Source: Strix aluco (Eukaryota; Chordata; Aves; Strigiformes; Strigidae). From it: DNA of 64,000 nt. Made by a program: the position numbers and the translations under genes. Below, in pieces: positions 61,082 to 64,000 of the stretch; position 1 is the first letter of the stretch; the number at the start of each line of letters is the position of its first letter. The notes below the pieces were generated by a model. That model had not been told where the DNA came from. It did not search any database and worked only from the letters and a program-made list of their open reading frames with translations. The DNA is taken from assembly GCF_031877795.1 (NCBI RefSeq), contig NC_133931.1, positions 136,624,621 through 136,688,620 of the forward strand. The letters run 5' to 3'.

Positions 61082-64000
61082 AAAAATACCTTTTCTGACT
61101 TAAAATGGATCTTTTGCCAGTATAAACAGTTCAGCGTATGTTAATGATTTAGGCAAGAGTTTAATATTAAACTCTGTTTTCTCAGTAGTGCCCTCCTTGT
61201 CTTGTTTTGGCTGGTGAACTTTGTGTTGGAGGTTAGCATTTGTTGCTGAAGCGAGTAAGACCACCCCCCTCATGAGAACTGTTGTTTTTTAAAGTAATCT
61301 AGAACAGACTAGTTGAATTTATAATTCTACTGAAAAGGTTATGAAACAGTCTAAATTGGCTCTGACTGCAAACTTTGACCTGTTTGGCTGAATTGTGGGA
61401 ACTGTGCCAAAATTTGATATAAAGCAGTTCTGGGAAGCTCTTTAAGATTAAATTCCAGGACTACATGACTGATGTGCTAACGATATACTTGTGATATTAG
61501 GCAAGTGTTACTTCAGTACAGTTTTAAGCTTGAACAAATCATTCAACTAGAAGTAAAAATTATCTTCAGCCTGATTTAATAAATTTGTTGCATCTCAATA
61601 TGATTTTAAAAAGCCCAGTTAAAATTTGGCATCCTTTGGATATTCCTTTCTCTACACTTCTCTGCAGTGAGCTACCGTGGCTCCTCAAATCTTTTTGATG
61701 TGCTTTTTCTTTGGGGGGGGAAAGGTAGGAAAGAGAGAAGGTTCTAAATGCAGAACATCTTAGTATGGTTTCCATGAAGCTTTTCAGTCAGCAGTCGCTG
61801 AATCGGTTTGTATTCAACACTTATAACATGTGGCTGGTTTAGGCAAATTTTGAGATGGAAAGTCTGTTTAATCAAACATTTCTTCACTCCTTTAATAATA
61901 ATGAGACATGTGGTGTGGGAATGCTCAGGTTTCATTGGATAATTTCTTCAGCCTCTATGGCTGAGCACCCTCAAATGTGGTCTATTTTCTTCATTTATGT
62001 CAGAGAAACTTCTATATTCATTCAATACAGAAAATTACATTTTTTTTCTTGTTTATTTTGTTCTTTCTGATGCTTTGCAAAATTTAACTTTTTTTCAAAT
62101 TAAGTAGTTTCTAGATTTGAGGAAAACAGTATAATAGAGCTTGGTTTGGCCAAGTTGGGGATTGACAGTGTCCTGATATACACTGCTAAGGACCCTCATC
62201 TCTTGTTCTATGGCCAGACAACAGAATATTCCATAAGACAGTAGTCATATGCAGGTTAAAGGCATTTTTATTAGATTTTATTTCTACTGATATTACTTTT
62301 GAATATTTGTGCAAGTATTGTAGGTGTGTTACTTATTTCATGGGAAGGGGAACTAGAATGGGTTTTGAATGCCTCTCTATTACTTTAAGAAGTTTAACTG
62401 CCAATATTATTTTCTTAAAGTAGTTGTAGACTGCTCAAGTATTTGTGTATTAAATCAGGCTTCTGTATGAATGCCCATCAGAAAGTTGGCTGGATAGTTG
62501 CTGACATACACCTTATGCTGAATTCTCAGCATCTCCAGTTACTTTATTAACTTTGCAACAGTTGGTACAGGTAGTGCCCCCTGGAGTATGTGTGTATTTG
62601 CACTTGCTCTGAAAATTTTGCAATTCTCTGCTGCTCCAACTTCTGGTAAACAGAGTAAGTAATCACCATTTACAGGATCTCTGCTGGGGGTGCTCTGGTA
62701 GCTACAGATGGCTGCATGGTCATTGATTTTGCAAGCTAAAAATAGTGGAGATGGGACTTCAAAGCAGCTGGCTGTCAATTGAGGAAATGATGGCAAAGGT
62801 TCTCACTGAGAATAGGAGTGACAGCCCATGAGGAAGAGGACACCAGTTGCTGTGGGTTGCAGCTGGGGGGAGCATATCTGCAAAGTAGAAACCCTAGAGA
62901 TCAAGTGTTTGAAGGTGAAAAAGACCTTTTTCGACCTGGTCTAGGGCCTCTCTTGGGGGATAGCAGAGATTAAAGGAGATGGTGGACAGACTTTTTTAAA
63001 AATAATTTACTTCATATTATTAGATTAACTTCTGAAAATCTCAACAGATAGTTCATGAAACTAATCTATCATGTATTATCAGTTGATTCAGCATGCTGCT
63101 TATAACTAATGCAGTTTAGGATATATCCCAAAAGCAGTTTTTCATACTGAATGTTATTCCCTGGAAAGAAGCAAGATTGCATAATACCTGTTGTCCTTAG
63201 GTATTGAAAATAATTTTTCAGTCAATACTTAACATGGTCTTAAAATGAAAGATGGCTTTTGGCAGTAGTTAGAACTCAATTGCTTGAATTCTGTTCCAGA
63301 CCTGAAGAAGTAGTTGTATGTCAGACTTGTTTTTTTCTTTCCCAGACATACTGTTAGTCTACTGAAGTACACTACATCTCTGTACAAATCTCCTCCCCTG
63401 AATGTACCAGCTAGAAGCAGAGATAAGCTGGTATACACTGATGATACCACTGTTATTTAATTTGTCTTTGTAGATATAATGTAAAACTGACTATCCTTTA
63501 CATTTGCTGGTTTGGGTGCTAAAGCATTTCACAACTGTAAAACAAATGTACCAGAAACTATAATGTTGTTCTGTGTCTAGAAAAACCTATTAAAGGTCAC
63601 TATCCAGTTTTGTTCTCTTTGGGATTTAGCTTTTACTTCAGATCAGGAAAGTCTGGGCAGTGGAAATGATGCTTGTTGCTGGATATAGGATTAAGTGACA
63701 GTCATTAACCTACTTGGAAAGCAAGTGCTTACAATCTAGCTCTCTTGCTAAAATTGTGTAGCAGATTTTTTGTTTGTTTTTTTAACAGGTATAAACAACT
63801 TTGCTTTATTTTTGTTGCTTTAAAGTTATTAATGGAAAATTCTGAGATGTAATTTGATTGTGTCTTTCATGTATTTTAGAGTATGTATACAGATTTTTTT
63901 CTATTTACTCTGTGTGAGTATTCATGTTTTAATTTCCTGTGACTGAAAATTAAGAGGGGGGTAGGCCAAAATGTGTTGTACTTAATTCAGAGATCCAAAG

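Larger units (their letters stand above)
33387..64000 (+). other. AHR: AHR intron 2, 5' portion (at least 30.6 kb)
   Basis: The intron starts with GTAAGG after exon 2 and runs off the window. I looked behind candidate acceptors for the expected start of exon 3 (V-A-L-K-S-S after a phase-1 split) and for the PAS-A exon (core around DALVFYASSTIQDYLGF) and found neither. What can be named: an LTR-like element (39,974-40,509), CR1 relics (42,919-43,590), an XRE/ARE-like pair (40,945-40,967), a homeodomain/POU/SOX motif group (44,142-44,178), short repeats and A/C-rich low-complexity tracts (36,421-36,470; 55,350-55,445). The remainder is AT-rich intron with nothing I can identify. Confidence 0.75.

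Overview
The window is vertebrate nuclear DNA, most likely from a bird. It is AT-rich and almost free of coding sequence, and it has one GC-rich island at about 23.29-25.96 kb. The only protein-coding gene I can support is the 5' part of the aryl hydrocarbon receptor gene (AHR, avian AHR1 type), on the + strand. Evidence for a bird: the N-terminus reads MNPNVTYASRKRRKPVQK, as I remember it for chicken AHR1; there is a solo LTR of a type I recognise from neoavian genomes (9710-10259, antisense); there are eroded CR1 LINE pieces near 43 kb; and I see no mammalian SINEs. The species cannot be named from this sequence.

Layout. 1-23,290 is AT-rich upstream DNA in which I found no exon. It holds the antisense solo LTR, several short tandem duplications, an (AAT)n microsatellite and one unexplained 152-codon ORF. 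23,291-25,960 is a CpG island with a TATA-less promoter: GC boxes, a YY1-type site, one AHR/ARNT response-element core and G/C-run blocks. Coding exon 1 is 25,383-25,438. Intron 1 (25,439-33,198, 7,760 bp) carries a strong CTCF-like motif at 28.17 kb. Coding exon 2 is 33,199-33,386 (188 bp) and encodes the basic helix-loop-helix region. From 33,387 to the window end is intron 2. I found no exon 3, so intron 2 appears to be at least 30.6 kb. It contains a second LTR-like element (about 39.97-40.51 kb), CR1 relics (42.9-43.6 kb) and a notable pairing of an AHR response-element core with an antioxidant-response/AP-1 core at 40.945-40.967 kb.

The two exons join in phase to encode the first 81 residues plus the first base of codon 82. 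This covers the nuclear localisation basic clusters, the DNA-contacting basic region, both HLH helices and the leucine-rich nuclear export segment. The PAS domains, ligand pocket and transactivation domain lie beyond the window. I did not find a convincing new biological system. The best leads are regulatory: the intron-2 XRE/ARE pair, the intron-1 CTCF site, the promoter architecture and the unusual exon-1 splice junction. All calls were made by eye, without alignment or database search.
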